DNA of 7,655 nucleotides, from contig JAEDOJ010000070.1 of assembly GCA_016302015.1 (NCBI GenBank), positions 1 to 7,655 on the forward strand, read 5' to 3'. Positions 1-5,513 of this stretch are shown here, piece after piece (position 1 is the first letter of the stretch; each line of letters starts with the position of its first letter). A program made the position numbers and the translations under genes. Below the pieces are notes generated by a model. It was not told the origin of the DNA. It made no database searches and saw only the letters and a list, made by a program, of their open reading frames with translations. This DNA is from Oscillospiraceae bacterium (GTDB lineage Bacteria > Bacillota_A > Clostridia > Oscillospirales > Oscillospiraceae).

Positions 1-285
1 ATACTGGCTCAGATACTTCTGCTCGATAGCGTTGGAAAGCGCCTCCGCATCCATATAGGTCAGAAAACTCCGGGTGGTCACTGCTCCGCCACGAAGAGAA
101 TTTTTTCCGTTTTCCGCTTGACTTTCAAATGATTTTTGTGTTACACTGTTATCGGAGACTGTACCATGAGGCGCTTCGGGCGTAAAGATGGGGGCTTGTA
201 CATCTGTCGGCGTGGCAAGGTCTCCTTTTTTATTCCAAGCGTACATTGTTTGGACAAACAGGTCAAGTTGATTGGGGAAAACCAC
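1..285 (-). CDS. Unidentified protein, 5' part only (runs off left edge)
   Basis: I do not recognise this protein. The minus strand is open from a TAG at 343-345 down to base 1. I chose GTG at 283-285 because an AGGAG lies six bases upstream of it (292-296). The other candidates are TTG at 334-336, which has no well-placed ribosome site, and ATG at 244-246, which has none. From GTG, 95 codons are visible and the gene continues beyond the window. The first 20 residues (MVFPNQLDLFVQTMYAWNKK) look helical. Residues 21-65 are rich in T, P, S, N, Q and E and look like a disordered linker. A second ordered segment begins near TTRSFLTYMDAEALSNAIEQ. No membrane segment or signal peptide is seen. It lies downstream of the L19 terminator on the same strand, and I see no convincing promoter of its own. 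Codon choice is more AT-rich in the linker than in neighbouring genes. Function unknown; that it is coding at all is likely rather than certain. Confidence 0.6.
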   Translation of the reverse strand, partial: MVFPNQLDLFVQTMYAWNKKGDLATPTDVQAPIFTPEAPHGTVSDNSVTQKSFESQAENGKNSLRGGAVTTRSFLTYMDAEALSNAIEQKYLSQY

Positions 286-291
286 AAGCTG

Positions 292-296
292 CTCCT
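292..296 (-). promoter_or_regulatory. Ribosome binding site deciding the GTG start at 285
   Basis: On the minus strand AGGAG is followed by the six-base spacer CAGCTT and then GTG. This is the best-placed ribosome binding site in the open frame, and it is why GTG at 285 is preferred over TTG at 336 or ATG at 246. A five-base match can arise by chance, so the start is provisional. Confidence 0.45.
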
Positions 297-393
297 GTAA
301 GCTCAGCTTTCTTGTCCGCCGAATGGAATACTCCAAACCACCCTACTCAAAAAACAGAAGCTCCGCAAGACACTGCCCCAAGGATAAAACAAA

Positions 394-421
394 CCCCGTG
401 TTTTCATTACGAAACACGGGG
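394..421 (-). terminator. Intrinsic terminator of rplS
   Basis: A perfect 10-bp stem (CCCCGTGTTT paired with AAACACGGGG) with an 8-base loop is followed on the minus strand by the T-rich run TTTGTTTT. It begins 12 bases after the rplS stop codon. The T-run lies only on the minus-strand side, so it acts for rplS and separates it from the unidentified gene further along the same strand. Confidence 0.92.
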
Positions 422-433
422 GTGTTTTGCGGA

Positions 434-775
434 TTAGACTCTCTCCTTGACCTTTGCGGCCTTGCCCAGACGGGTGCGGAGGTAGTACAGCTTTGCACGA
501 CGAACCTTACCACGACGGACGGTTTCAACCTTGACAATGTTAGGAGAATGCACGGGGAAAACCTTCTCACAGCCGACACCGTAGCTCAGACGGCGAACGG
601 TGATGGTCTCTTCAATGCCGCCATGCTTGCGGGCAATGATGGTTCCCTCGAATGCCTGCACTCTTTCACGAGCGCCTTCCTTAATTTTTACATGAACACG
701 AACAGTGTCGCCAACATTCATGCTGGGCAGTTCTTCCTTCATGTACTGGCTGGTCAGAGCCTTCATCAGATCCAT
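434..775 (-). CDS. rplS: Large ribosomal subunit protein bL19
   Basis: This is ribosomal protein L19, a component of the 50S subunit located near the 30S interface. The 113-residue product has the usual family length and recognisable signatures: an N-terminal helix ([20 protein letters not shown]), the SH3-like barrel core [20 protein letters not shown], then FEGTIIARK, a GVG element (GVGCEKVFP), HSPNI, and the basic C-terminal segment [14 protein letters not shown]. The ATG at 773-775 is preceded by AAGGAGGA (784-791) at good spacing; the in-frame Met4 would be too far away. In many bacteria rplS sits in an rpsP-rimM-trmD-rplS operon. Here it is a single-gene unit with its own strong promoter, leader and terminator, as also happens in Clostridia. 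Expression may be controlled through the leader (see the entry at 776-852). Confidence 0.98.
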   Translation of the reverse strand: MDLMKALTSQYMKEELPSMNVGDTVRVHVKIKEGARERVQAFEGTIIARKHGGIEETITVRRLSYGVGCEKVFPVHSPNIVKVETVRRGKVRRAKLYYLRTRLGKAAKVKERV

Positions 776-852
776 AATTATTGTCCTCCTTGTTTATTAG
801 GCGTTCTTGCTGGTGTTGACCCCACCACAGAGGACCACCCTTTTTTGCAGAC
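776..852 (-). promoter_or_regulatory. rplS 5' leader, possible L19 autoregulatory RNA
   Basis: The stretch from the predicted transcription start to the rplS ATG is about 75 nt. It contains a hairpin TGGTG/CACCA with a 7-base loop (stem arms at 811-815 and 823-827). Just 5' of the hairpin in the RNA is GTCCTC (rc of 830-835), which is fully complementary to GAGGAC (rc of 783-788) within the Shine-Dalgarno region. Pairing of these two would close the hairpin and bury the ribosome site. An L19 leader family is known in Rfam for low-GC Gram-positives, but I cannot confirm membership by eye. The promoter spacing and the base complementarity are seen; the regulatory role is inferred. Confidence 0.4.
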
Positions 853-858
853 CAATGT

Positions 859-887
859 ATTTTACTACATAGGTTCCGAAAAATCAA
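859..887 (-). promoter_or_regulatory. Sigma-70/SigA-type promoter of rplS
   Basis: On the minus strand the -35 box is TTGATT (882-887), the spacer is exactly 17 bp, and the -10 box is TAAAAT (859-864). The predicted start lies near 852, giving a leader of about 75 nt. The sites match the consensus at 4 of 6 and 5 of 6 positions, and an AT-rich UP element adjoins the -35 box. Confidence 0.85.
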
Positions 888-888
888 G

Positions 889-910
889 AGTTTTTTTCAA
901 AAAATTTTCC
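889..910 (-). promoter_or_regulatory. UP element of the rplS promoter
   Basis: Immediately upstream of the -35 box the minus strand reads GGAAAATTTTTTG followed by AAAAAAACT. Aligned to the known 22-base UP-element consensus (NNAAAWWTWTTTTNNNAAANNN), every defined position matches except one. It sits where the RNA polymerase alpha-subunit C-terminal domains bind. Such an element is expected for a highly expressed ribosomal protein gene. Further A-rich sequence continues upstream to about 922. Confidence 0.65.
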
Positions 911-949
911 TGTTTTTTTCTTTGACCGGTGTATTTTTTCAAGGAAATA

Positions 950-958
950 TGTTATAAT
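950..958 (+). promoter_or_regulatory. Extended -10 promoter of the ATPase operon
   Basis: The motif TGTTATAAT combines a perfect TATAAT (953-958) with the TGn extension (950-952). The hexamer 17 bp upstream (TGTATT, 930-935) is a poor -35 box, as is usual for extended -10 promoters. The TTGACC at 922-927 is too far away (25 bp) to serve. Transcription would begin near 965, about 24 nt before the ATG at 989. Confidence 0.7.
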
Positions 959-988
959 GTATTGAACTTTGAAATATGGGAGCTGCCT

Positions 989-3406
989 ATGAAACATAAA
1001 GAATTTCAAAAGTCTCCGCCTGTGCAGCATCGCAGTATTCCTGTACGGAATCCCGGTATTAACGAAGGTCTCAGCGGCCGTGAGGTCAGCCTCCGCCAGA
1101 GCAACGGTCTGCGGAACATCACCCCTGCTTCCAACACCAAAAGTGAGAAGCAGATCGTTAAGGAAAACGTCCTCACCTTCTTCAACCTGATCTTTATCGT
1201 TCTGGCGGGTCTGCTGTTGATTGTAGGTTCCTTTAAAAATATGACCTTCCTTGTGGTGGCGATTGCCAATACGGTGATCGGTATTTTTCAGGAGATTCGT
1301 GCCAAGCGCACCATTGATAAGCTGACATTGGTGGCGGCTGGAACGGTGAAGGCCATCCGTGACGGACAGATTGTTATGGCAAGAACCGACCAGTTGGTGC
1401 GGGACGATCTTGTGGAATTCGGTGCGGGAGATCAGATCTGCGCCGATGCGGTGGTTCGTGCCGGTCAGATGTCGGTAAACGAGTCTCTCCTCACCGGCGA
1501 GGCGGACGCCATTCAGAAAAAGCCCGGCGATGAACTGAAATCCGGCAGTTTTGTGATTTCCGGCCGGTGCAGAGCCCAGTTAACACGGGTCGGTGCGGAT
1601 AGCTATGCGGCAAAGCTGGCGGCAGAGGCTCGAAGCAACGTAAAATCCACCAAGTCGGAGATGATGAATTCTCTGACCAAATTGATCACGGTGGTGGGAA
1701 TTCTGCTGGTGCCCATGGGGATTCTGCTCTTTATCCGCCAGATGTCCGCCCTGAGCTTTACCGCTTCCATTGAAGGTACGGTTTCCGCCCTGATCGGCAT
1801 GATTCCCGAGGGCTTGTATCTGCTGACCAGCGTAGCCATTGCGGTAAGCTGTCTGAAGCTGGCAAAGCAGCGGGTGCTGGTGCAGGACATGAACTGCATC
1901 GAAACCCTGGCCCATGTGGATGTGCTGTGCGTGGATAAGACCGGCACCATTACGGAGCCGGGGATGGAGGTGTCCGACACCTTCCCTCTGGACACGGAAA
2001 AATTCCCTTATGAGGAGATTGAAAAAATTCTGGCTGCCTTTTACTACGGTCAGGAGCCGGACAACGAAACCGCCAAAGCCATGACTGCCCAGTTCAGCCG
2101 GGAAATCGACTGGAAGGCGAAGAAACGTATTCCCTTCTCCTCTGCGACCAAGTGGGCGGCTGCGGAATTCACAGACCATGGCAGCTATCTGGTAGGTGCG
2201 CCGGAATTCATCATGGGCGATCGGTACGAGACCATTCAGGAGCAGATCGAGCCCTGGTCTGCCAAGGGCTACCGGGTGCTTTTGCTGGCTGCCTATGAGG
2301 GCGAGATTCCCAAAAAGCCGGATACCTCCAAGCTCACCCCGGTATCTCTGATCTTCCTGACCAACCAGATTCGTCCCGATGCCCCGGACACCTTCAAATA
2401 TTTTGCATCCCAGGGCGTATCCGTCCGTGTCATTTCCGGCGATAATGCGTTGACGGTTTCGGAAGTGGCAAAGCGGGCCGGAATTCTCAATGCCGAACGG
2501 TTCGTGGACGCCACGACTTTGGTGACGGATCAGGATTTTGACGAAGCGGTGCAGAAATACACGGTTTTCGGCCGGGTTACCCCGGAGCAGAAGCGAAAGC
2601 TGGTTCGTGCCTTCCAGTCCCAGGGACACACGGTGGCCATGACCGGCGACGGCGTGAACGACGTGCTGGCGCTGAAGGACGCCAACTGCGGCATCGCCAT
2701 GGCCTCCGGCTCTCAGGCGGCCTCCCAGGTGTCTCAGATTGTTTTGCTGGACTCCCAGTTCAGCGCCATGCCCGCGGTTGTGGCCGAGGGCAGACGGGTC
2801 ATCAACAACATTCAGAGAGCCGCTTCCCTCTTCCTTGTGAAAAATATTTTTTCCTTCCTGCTGACCCTGGCGCTTATGTTTGTGAACTTCCCCTATCCTC
2901 TTCAGGCCATTCAGCTTTCTCTGATCAGCACGCTGACCATCGGCATTCCTTCCTTCTTCCTCGCGTTGGAGCCGAACTACGCAAGGGTCAACGGCAAGTT
3001 TATGCTGAACGTCATCCGCAGAGCCATGCCCGGCGGCCTGACCAACCTGATTATGGTGCTGTATACCGGTCTGCTGGCGCAGGTCATCCACCTGCCGGAG
3101 GACGCCTACAACACCATGGCCTTTATTGTGGTTTCCACCGTGGGCTTTGTAACCCTGTATCAGGTTTCCAGGCCCTTTACCAAGCTGAGAATCGGCGTGT
3201 TCTTTACGATGCTGGCAGGTCTTGTGCTCTGCCTCGTCATTCCCTTTGCCGCTCAGTTCCTTGGTCTGGCGGTGCTGAATACGGAAAGCATCCTGGTGCT
3301 GGTGCTTCTGATGGTTGCCTGCCCCACCTTCTTCCGCTTTTTCCTGCTCGTTTTTGACCGTCAGGTGCGGAAGCATACGTTTGAAAACTCATTCTTTAAA
3401 AAATAG
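989..3406 (+). CDS. P-type cation-transporting ATPase, Exp7/CtpE-like
   Basis: This is an inner-membrane P-type ATPase that pumps cations using ATP through an aspartyl-phosphate intermediate. From ATG 989 (GGGAG six bases upstream) it is 805 residues long. An in-frame ATG at 929 precedes the -10 box, so it cannot be in this transcript. Order of parts: soluble N-tail 1-60; TM1-2 (about 63-101); actuator domain with TGEA (169-172); TM3-4 (232-290) with ion-site motif PEGL (273-276); phosphorylation motif DKTGT (Asp316); nucleotide-binding domain about 330-470, with KGYRVL at 426-431; SGD (483-485); hinge motif TGDGVND (552-558); and six TM segments between 612 and 788. There is no N-terminal metal-binding domain and no CPx motif, which argues against a heavy-metal pump. 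The PEGLYLLTS context resembles the group containing Streptococcus Exp7 and mycobacterial CtpE, the latter linked to calcium uptake. The transported ion is therefore inferred only as a cation, possibly Ca2+. It is co-transcribed with the next gene, 17 bp downstream. Confidence 0.93.
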   Translation: MKHKEFQKSPPVQHRSIPVRNPGINEGLSGREVSLRQSNGLRNITPASNTKSEKQIVKENVLTFFNLIFIVLAGLLLIVGSFKNMTFLVVAIANTVIGIFQEIRAKRTIDKLTLVAAGTVKAIRDGQIVMARTDQLVRDDLVEFGAGDQICADAVVRAGQMSVNESLLTGEADAIQKKPGDELKSGSFVISGRCRAQLTRVGADSYAAKLAAEARSNVKSTKSEMMNSLTKLITVVGILLVPMGILLFIRQMSALSFTASIEGTVSALIGMIPEGLYLLTSVAIAVSCLKLAKQRVLVQDMNCIETLAHVDVLCVDKTGTITEPGMEVSDTFPLDTEKFPYEEIEKILAAFYYGQEPDNETAKAMTAQFSREIDWKAKKRIPFSSATKWAAAEFTDHGSYLVGAPEFIMGDRYETIQEQIEPWSAKGYRVLLLAAYEGEIPKKPDTSKLTPVSLIFLTNQIRPDAPDTFKYFASQGVSVRVISGDNALTVSEVAKRAGILNAERFVDATTLVTDQDFDEAVQKYTVFGRVTPEQKRKLVRAFQSQGHTVAMTGDGVNDVLALKDANCGIAMASGSQAASQVSQIVLLDSQFSAMPAVVAEGRRVINNIQRAASLFLVKNIFSFLLTLALMFVNFPYPLQAIQLSLISTLTIGIPSFFLALEPNYARVNGKFMLNVIRRAMPGGLTNLIMVLYTGLLAQVIHLPEDAYNTMAFIVVSTVGFVTLYQVSRPFTKLRIGVFFTMLAGLVLCLVIPFAAQFLGLAVLNTESILVLVLLMVACPTFFRFFLLVFDRQVRKHTFENSFFKK

Positions 3407-3423
3407 TATAAGGAGGACTTTCG

Positions 3424-3834
3424 ATGGGATTTAAGGGTGATATGTACATTTGGAAGGATCGGAAGCGTTTTTTGGGAATGCCCCTGACCTTCACACGCTA
3501 CGCACTGAGCGAGGATCGTCTCTTTCTTTCCGTAGGCTTTCTCAGTGTGCGGGACGAGGAGGTGCTTCTCTATCGGGTGCGTGACATCAGCAGTAAGCGA
3601 AATCTGTGGCAGAGAATTTTCGGCGTGGGCACGGTTACCGTTCTTTCCTCCGACAAGACCACGCCCCAGGTGGTGCTGAAGAACATCAAATACCCCGTTG
3701 ACTTTAAGGAGCTGCTCCACGAAAATGTGGAGGAAGCTAAGCTGAAGCGCAGAGTTCGCTTCAGTGAAATGAGTCTGGATACGAACGATAACGACAGCGA
3801 TCTGGACGAGATTCCCGAACTGGAAAGAGACTAA
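3424..3834 (+). CDS. Small soluble PH-like domain protein with acidic tail
   Basis: This 136-residue protein follows the ATPase gene by 17 bp and has a strong site (AAGGAGG, 3410-3416) before ATG 3424, so the two form an operon. No signal peptide or membrane segment is visible. Residues 20-105 alternate short strands and end in a helix (FKELLHENVEEAK). The pattern Y-ALSEDRLFLSVGFLSVRDEE, then LYRVRDISSK, then FGVGTVTVLSSDK, then PQVVLKNIKYP is that of bacterial PH (DUF304/YdbT-like) domains. It is basic at 105-112 (KLKRRVRF). The last 20 residues are strongly acidic, with nine Asp/Glu among 117-136. The domain call is by pattern and is fairly but not fully secure. Placement with a cation pump suggests an accessory or regulatory role at the membrane face, which is inference. 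Confidence 0.8.
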   Translation: MGFKGDMYIWKDRKRFLGMPLTFTRYALSEDRLFLSVGFLSVRDEEVLLYRVRDISSKRNLWQRIFGVGTVTVLSSDKTTPQVVLKNIKYPVDFKELLHENVEEAKLKRRVRFSEMSLDTNDNDSDLDEIPELERD

Positions 3835-3839
3835 AAGCA

Positions 3840-3868
3840 AACCGCAGGATGGACATCATCCTGCGGTT
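3840..3868. terminator. Bidirectional intrinsic terminator between convergent operons
   Basis: An 11-bp stem (AACCGCAGGAT paired with ATCCTGCGGTT) closes a 7-base loop. On the plus strand it is followed by TTTT and ends the ATPase/PH-protein operon six bases after its stop codon. On the minus strand it is followed by TTTGCTTTT and ends the comM-thiI-pncC operon. The right arm lies inside the last codons of pncC, and the pncC stop codon TGA (3856-3858) falls at the loop/stem junction. Confidence 0.9.
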
Positions 3869-4332
3869 TTCATGATATGAAGAAGCAGCTTCAACGCCTC
3901 TGCACAGGCAGTCAGGCGATTTTCCTCCCGGTTGCCGTGGAGGTCTAATTTTTTGCACAGGGTCTGTTCGGCGCTGGCCGCAGCCACATAGATCTCCCCC
4001 ACGTTGGGATTCTTCGGGTCTGCCCCCGGCCCGGCGTTTCCTGTGGTTGCAAGGGCGTAGCCGGTGTGAAGCAAATTTCGTACACCCTCCGCCATCTGGA
4101 CGGCAACCTCTTCGCAGACAGCGCCCCTGGTGTCCAAAATCCGGGGGTCGACCTTCAAAAGGGTCTTTTTCACATCGTAGGCATAGCTGATCACGCCGCC
4201 CTGATAAACCGCTGAGGCTCCCGGCACATCTGTCAGTAATTTCCCCAACAGTCCCCCGGTGCAGCTTTCCGCCGTGGCAAGGGTACTTCCCTGCCCTGTC
4301 AATTTATGGATGACTGCAACGGCCTCATCCAT
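3856..4332 (-). CDS. pncC: Nicotinamide-nucleotide amidohydrolase (stand-alone CinA C-terminal domain)
   Basis: This protein deamidates nicotinamide mononucleotide to nicotinate mononucleotide, feeding NAD salvage in the cytoplasm. It is 158 residues, close to the length of stand-alone PncC proteins, and lacks the N-terminal MoaB-like domain of full-length CinA. Signatures are TAESCTGGLLG (20-30) with the conserved Ser23, the segment PGASAVYQGGVISY (37-50) followed by Lys55/Lys56, TTGNAGPG (96-103), VGEIYVA (111-117) and the C-terminal GNREENR (133-139). TTGNAGPGAD departs slightly from the usual TGIAGPGG (Asn99 and Ala104). The ATG (4330-4332) overlaps the end of thiI by 8 bases (ATGGATGA). 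It has no good ribosome site of its own, so translational coupling is likely. The last codons form part of the shared terminator. The symbol cinA would also be used for this gene; no competence role need be assumed. Confidence 0.9.
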   Translation of the reverse strand: MDEAVAVIHKLTGQGSTLATAESCTGGLLGKLLTDVPGASAVYQGGVISYAYDVKKTLLKVDPRILDTRGAVCEEVAVQMAEGVRNLLHTGYALATTGNAGPGADPKNPNVGEIYVAAASAEQTLCKKLDLHGNREENRLTACAEALKLLLHIMKTAG

Positions 4333-5503
4333 GGTACCGCACCCGGATCATCTCGGTGTTCTTCAGCGCACGGTCAATCAGGCCGTCAAAATCCAGCGTT
4401 GCACAGGCACGATCCACCTGAGCGATGGTGGGCTTGGTCTTGGGATGCTTGGGGGTGAAGACGGTGCAGCAATCCTCATAGGGCAAAATGGAGGTTTCCA
4501 TGGTGCCGATCTTTCTTGCGATGGTGACGATTTCCTCCTTGTCCATGCCGATCAGGGGCTGGAAAATGGGCAGATCCACGCAGGCGCCGGTGACGGCCAT
4601 GGCTTCCATGGTCTGAGAAGCCACCTGACCCAGATTTTCGCCGGTGACCAGACAGCCGCAGCCATGCTCCAGGGCAATCCGCTGAGAAATCTTCATCATA
4701 AAGCGGCGCATGATCAGAGTAAAGAATTCCTCGGGGCAGTTATCCCGGATTGCCTCCTGAATTTCTGTAAAACCCACCACATTTACTGTCATTTTTCCGC
4801 AATACCGGGTCATGAGGCGGGCCAGCTCCAGCACCTTATCCTTGGCCAGCTCGCTGGTATAGGGATAGGAGAAGAAATGGACGCATTCCAGCTCCACGCC
4901 CCGCTTTGCGATCATATAACCGGCTACGGGAGAATCGATGCCGCCGGACAGGAGCACCATGGCTCTGCCGCCAACGCCGGTGGGCAAGCCGCCCGCGCCG
5001 GGGTCTGCGGGGCCGTGGACATAGGCCGCATGATCCCGAACCTCCACATAGACCGTGTACTCAGGGTTATGCACATCCACTTCAATGTCTTCCACAGCCT
5101 CCGCAATTCTGCCGCCGATCTCCTGAGAGATGCCGATGGAGGTCAGAGGGAACCGTTTATCGGAACGCTTGGACTCCACCTTAAAGGATTTTGCCATGCG
5201 GAGGTCGTCCCCCAGATAGTCCATAGCGGTCTGAAAAATGCTGTCCAGCTCCTTTTCACAGGGGCGGCACCGGCAAAGACTGACCACGCCGAAAATATAG
5301 TGGCAGGCTTCCCATGCGCCGTCCAGATCGCATTCCTCGTTTTCCGGCTCGATATACACGGTGGACTGAACAATATACACCCGGAAGTCCCCAAAGGGGC
5401 GCATTCTCCGGGAAACATTGGTCTTCAGGCGGTTCTGAAACTGGTATTTATTGCCGCCCTTCAGGACAATCTCACCCAGCTTTAACAAAAACATCTCTTT
5501 CAT
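4325..5503 (-). CDS. thiI: tRNA 4-thiouridine synthetase ThiI (no rhodanese domain)
   Basis: ThiI adenylates uridine 8 of tRNA and transfers sulfur to make 4-thiouridine; in some organisms it also serves thiazole synthesis for thiamine. The product is 392 residues. The N-terminal ferredoxin-like part starts with KLGEIVLKGGN (8-18). A THUMP domain spans about 60-165. The PP-loop ATPase follows, with SGGIDSP at 186-192, and further family motifs are GENLGQVASQT (288-298), PLIGMDKEEI (316-325) and PYEDCCTVF.PKHPKTKP (341-358). The protein ends soon after, so the C-terminal rhodanese domain of the E. coli enzyme is absent, as in Bacillus. I chose ATG 5503 because GAGGA precedes it at proper spacing and a typical ThiI N-terminus follows; a frame extension to 5605 lies inside comM and is rejected. 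It starts 10 bases after the comM stop, and its ribosome site touches that stop codon, so the two are co-transcribed. Confidence 0.96.
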   Translation of the reverse strand: MKEMFLLKLGEIVLKGGNKYQFQNRLKTNVSRRMRPFGDFRVYIVQSTVYIEPENEECDLDGAWEACHYIFGVVSLCRCRPCEKELDSIFQTAMDYLGDDLRMAKSFKVESKRSDKRFPLTSIGISQEIGGRIAEAVEDIEVDVHNPEYTVYVEVRDHAAYVHGPADPGAGGLPTGVGGRAMVLLSGGIDSPVAGYMIAKRGVELECVHFFSYPYTSELAKDKVLELARLMTRYCGKMTVNVVGFTEIQEAIRDNCPEEFFTLIMRRFMMKISQRIALEHGCGCLVTGENLGQVASQTMEAMAVTGACVDLPIFQPLIGMDKEEIVTIARKIGTMETSILPYEDCCTVFTPKHPKTKPTIAQVDRACATLDFDGLIDRALKNTEMIRVRYHG

Positions 5504-5513
5504 ATGGTATTCC

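Noticed and set aside
246..437. A short plus-strand frame of 63 residues at the left end.
   Set aside because: It lacks a Shine-Dalgarno, overlaps the minus-strand gene start and passes through the rplS terminator hairpin.
272..925. A plus-strand frame of 217 residues running opposite rplS.
   Set aside because: It runs through the rplS terminator, the whole of L19 and its promoter in antisense, and has no ribosome site.
922..958. TTGACC at 922-927 as the -35 box for TATAAT at 953-958.
   Set aside because: The spacing is 25 bp, too long for a SigA promoter. The extended -10 explains the promoter better.
929..988. A 20-residue N-terminal extension of the ATPase from an ATG at 929.
   Set aside because: The extended -10 box (950-958) lies downstream of that ATG, so the transcript would not contain it. 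The ATG at 989 has a good ribosome site.
1580..3376. A 598-residue open frame on the minus strand opposite the ATPase gene.
   Set aside because: It is a low-complexity, His/Gly/Gln-rich translation typical of the antisense of a GC-rich gene. It has no recognisable domain, and the opposite strand encodes a complete P-type ATPase.
4259..5485. A 408-residue plus-strand frame opposite thiI and pncC.
   Set aside because: It is antisense to two clear protein families, with His/Gly/Leu-rich composition and no domain pattern.
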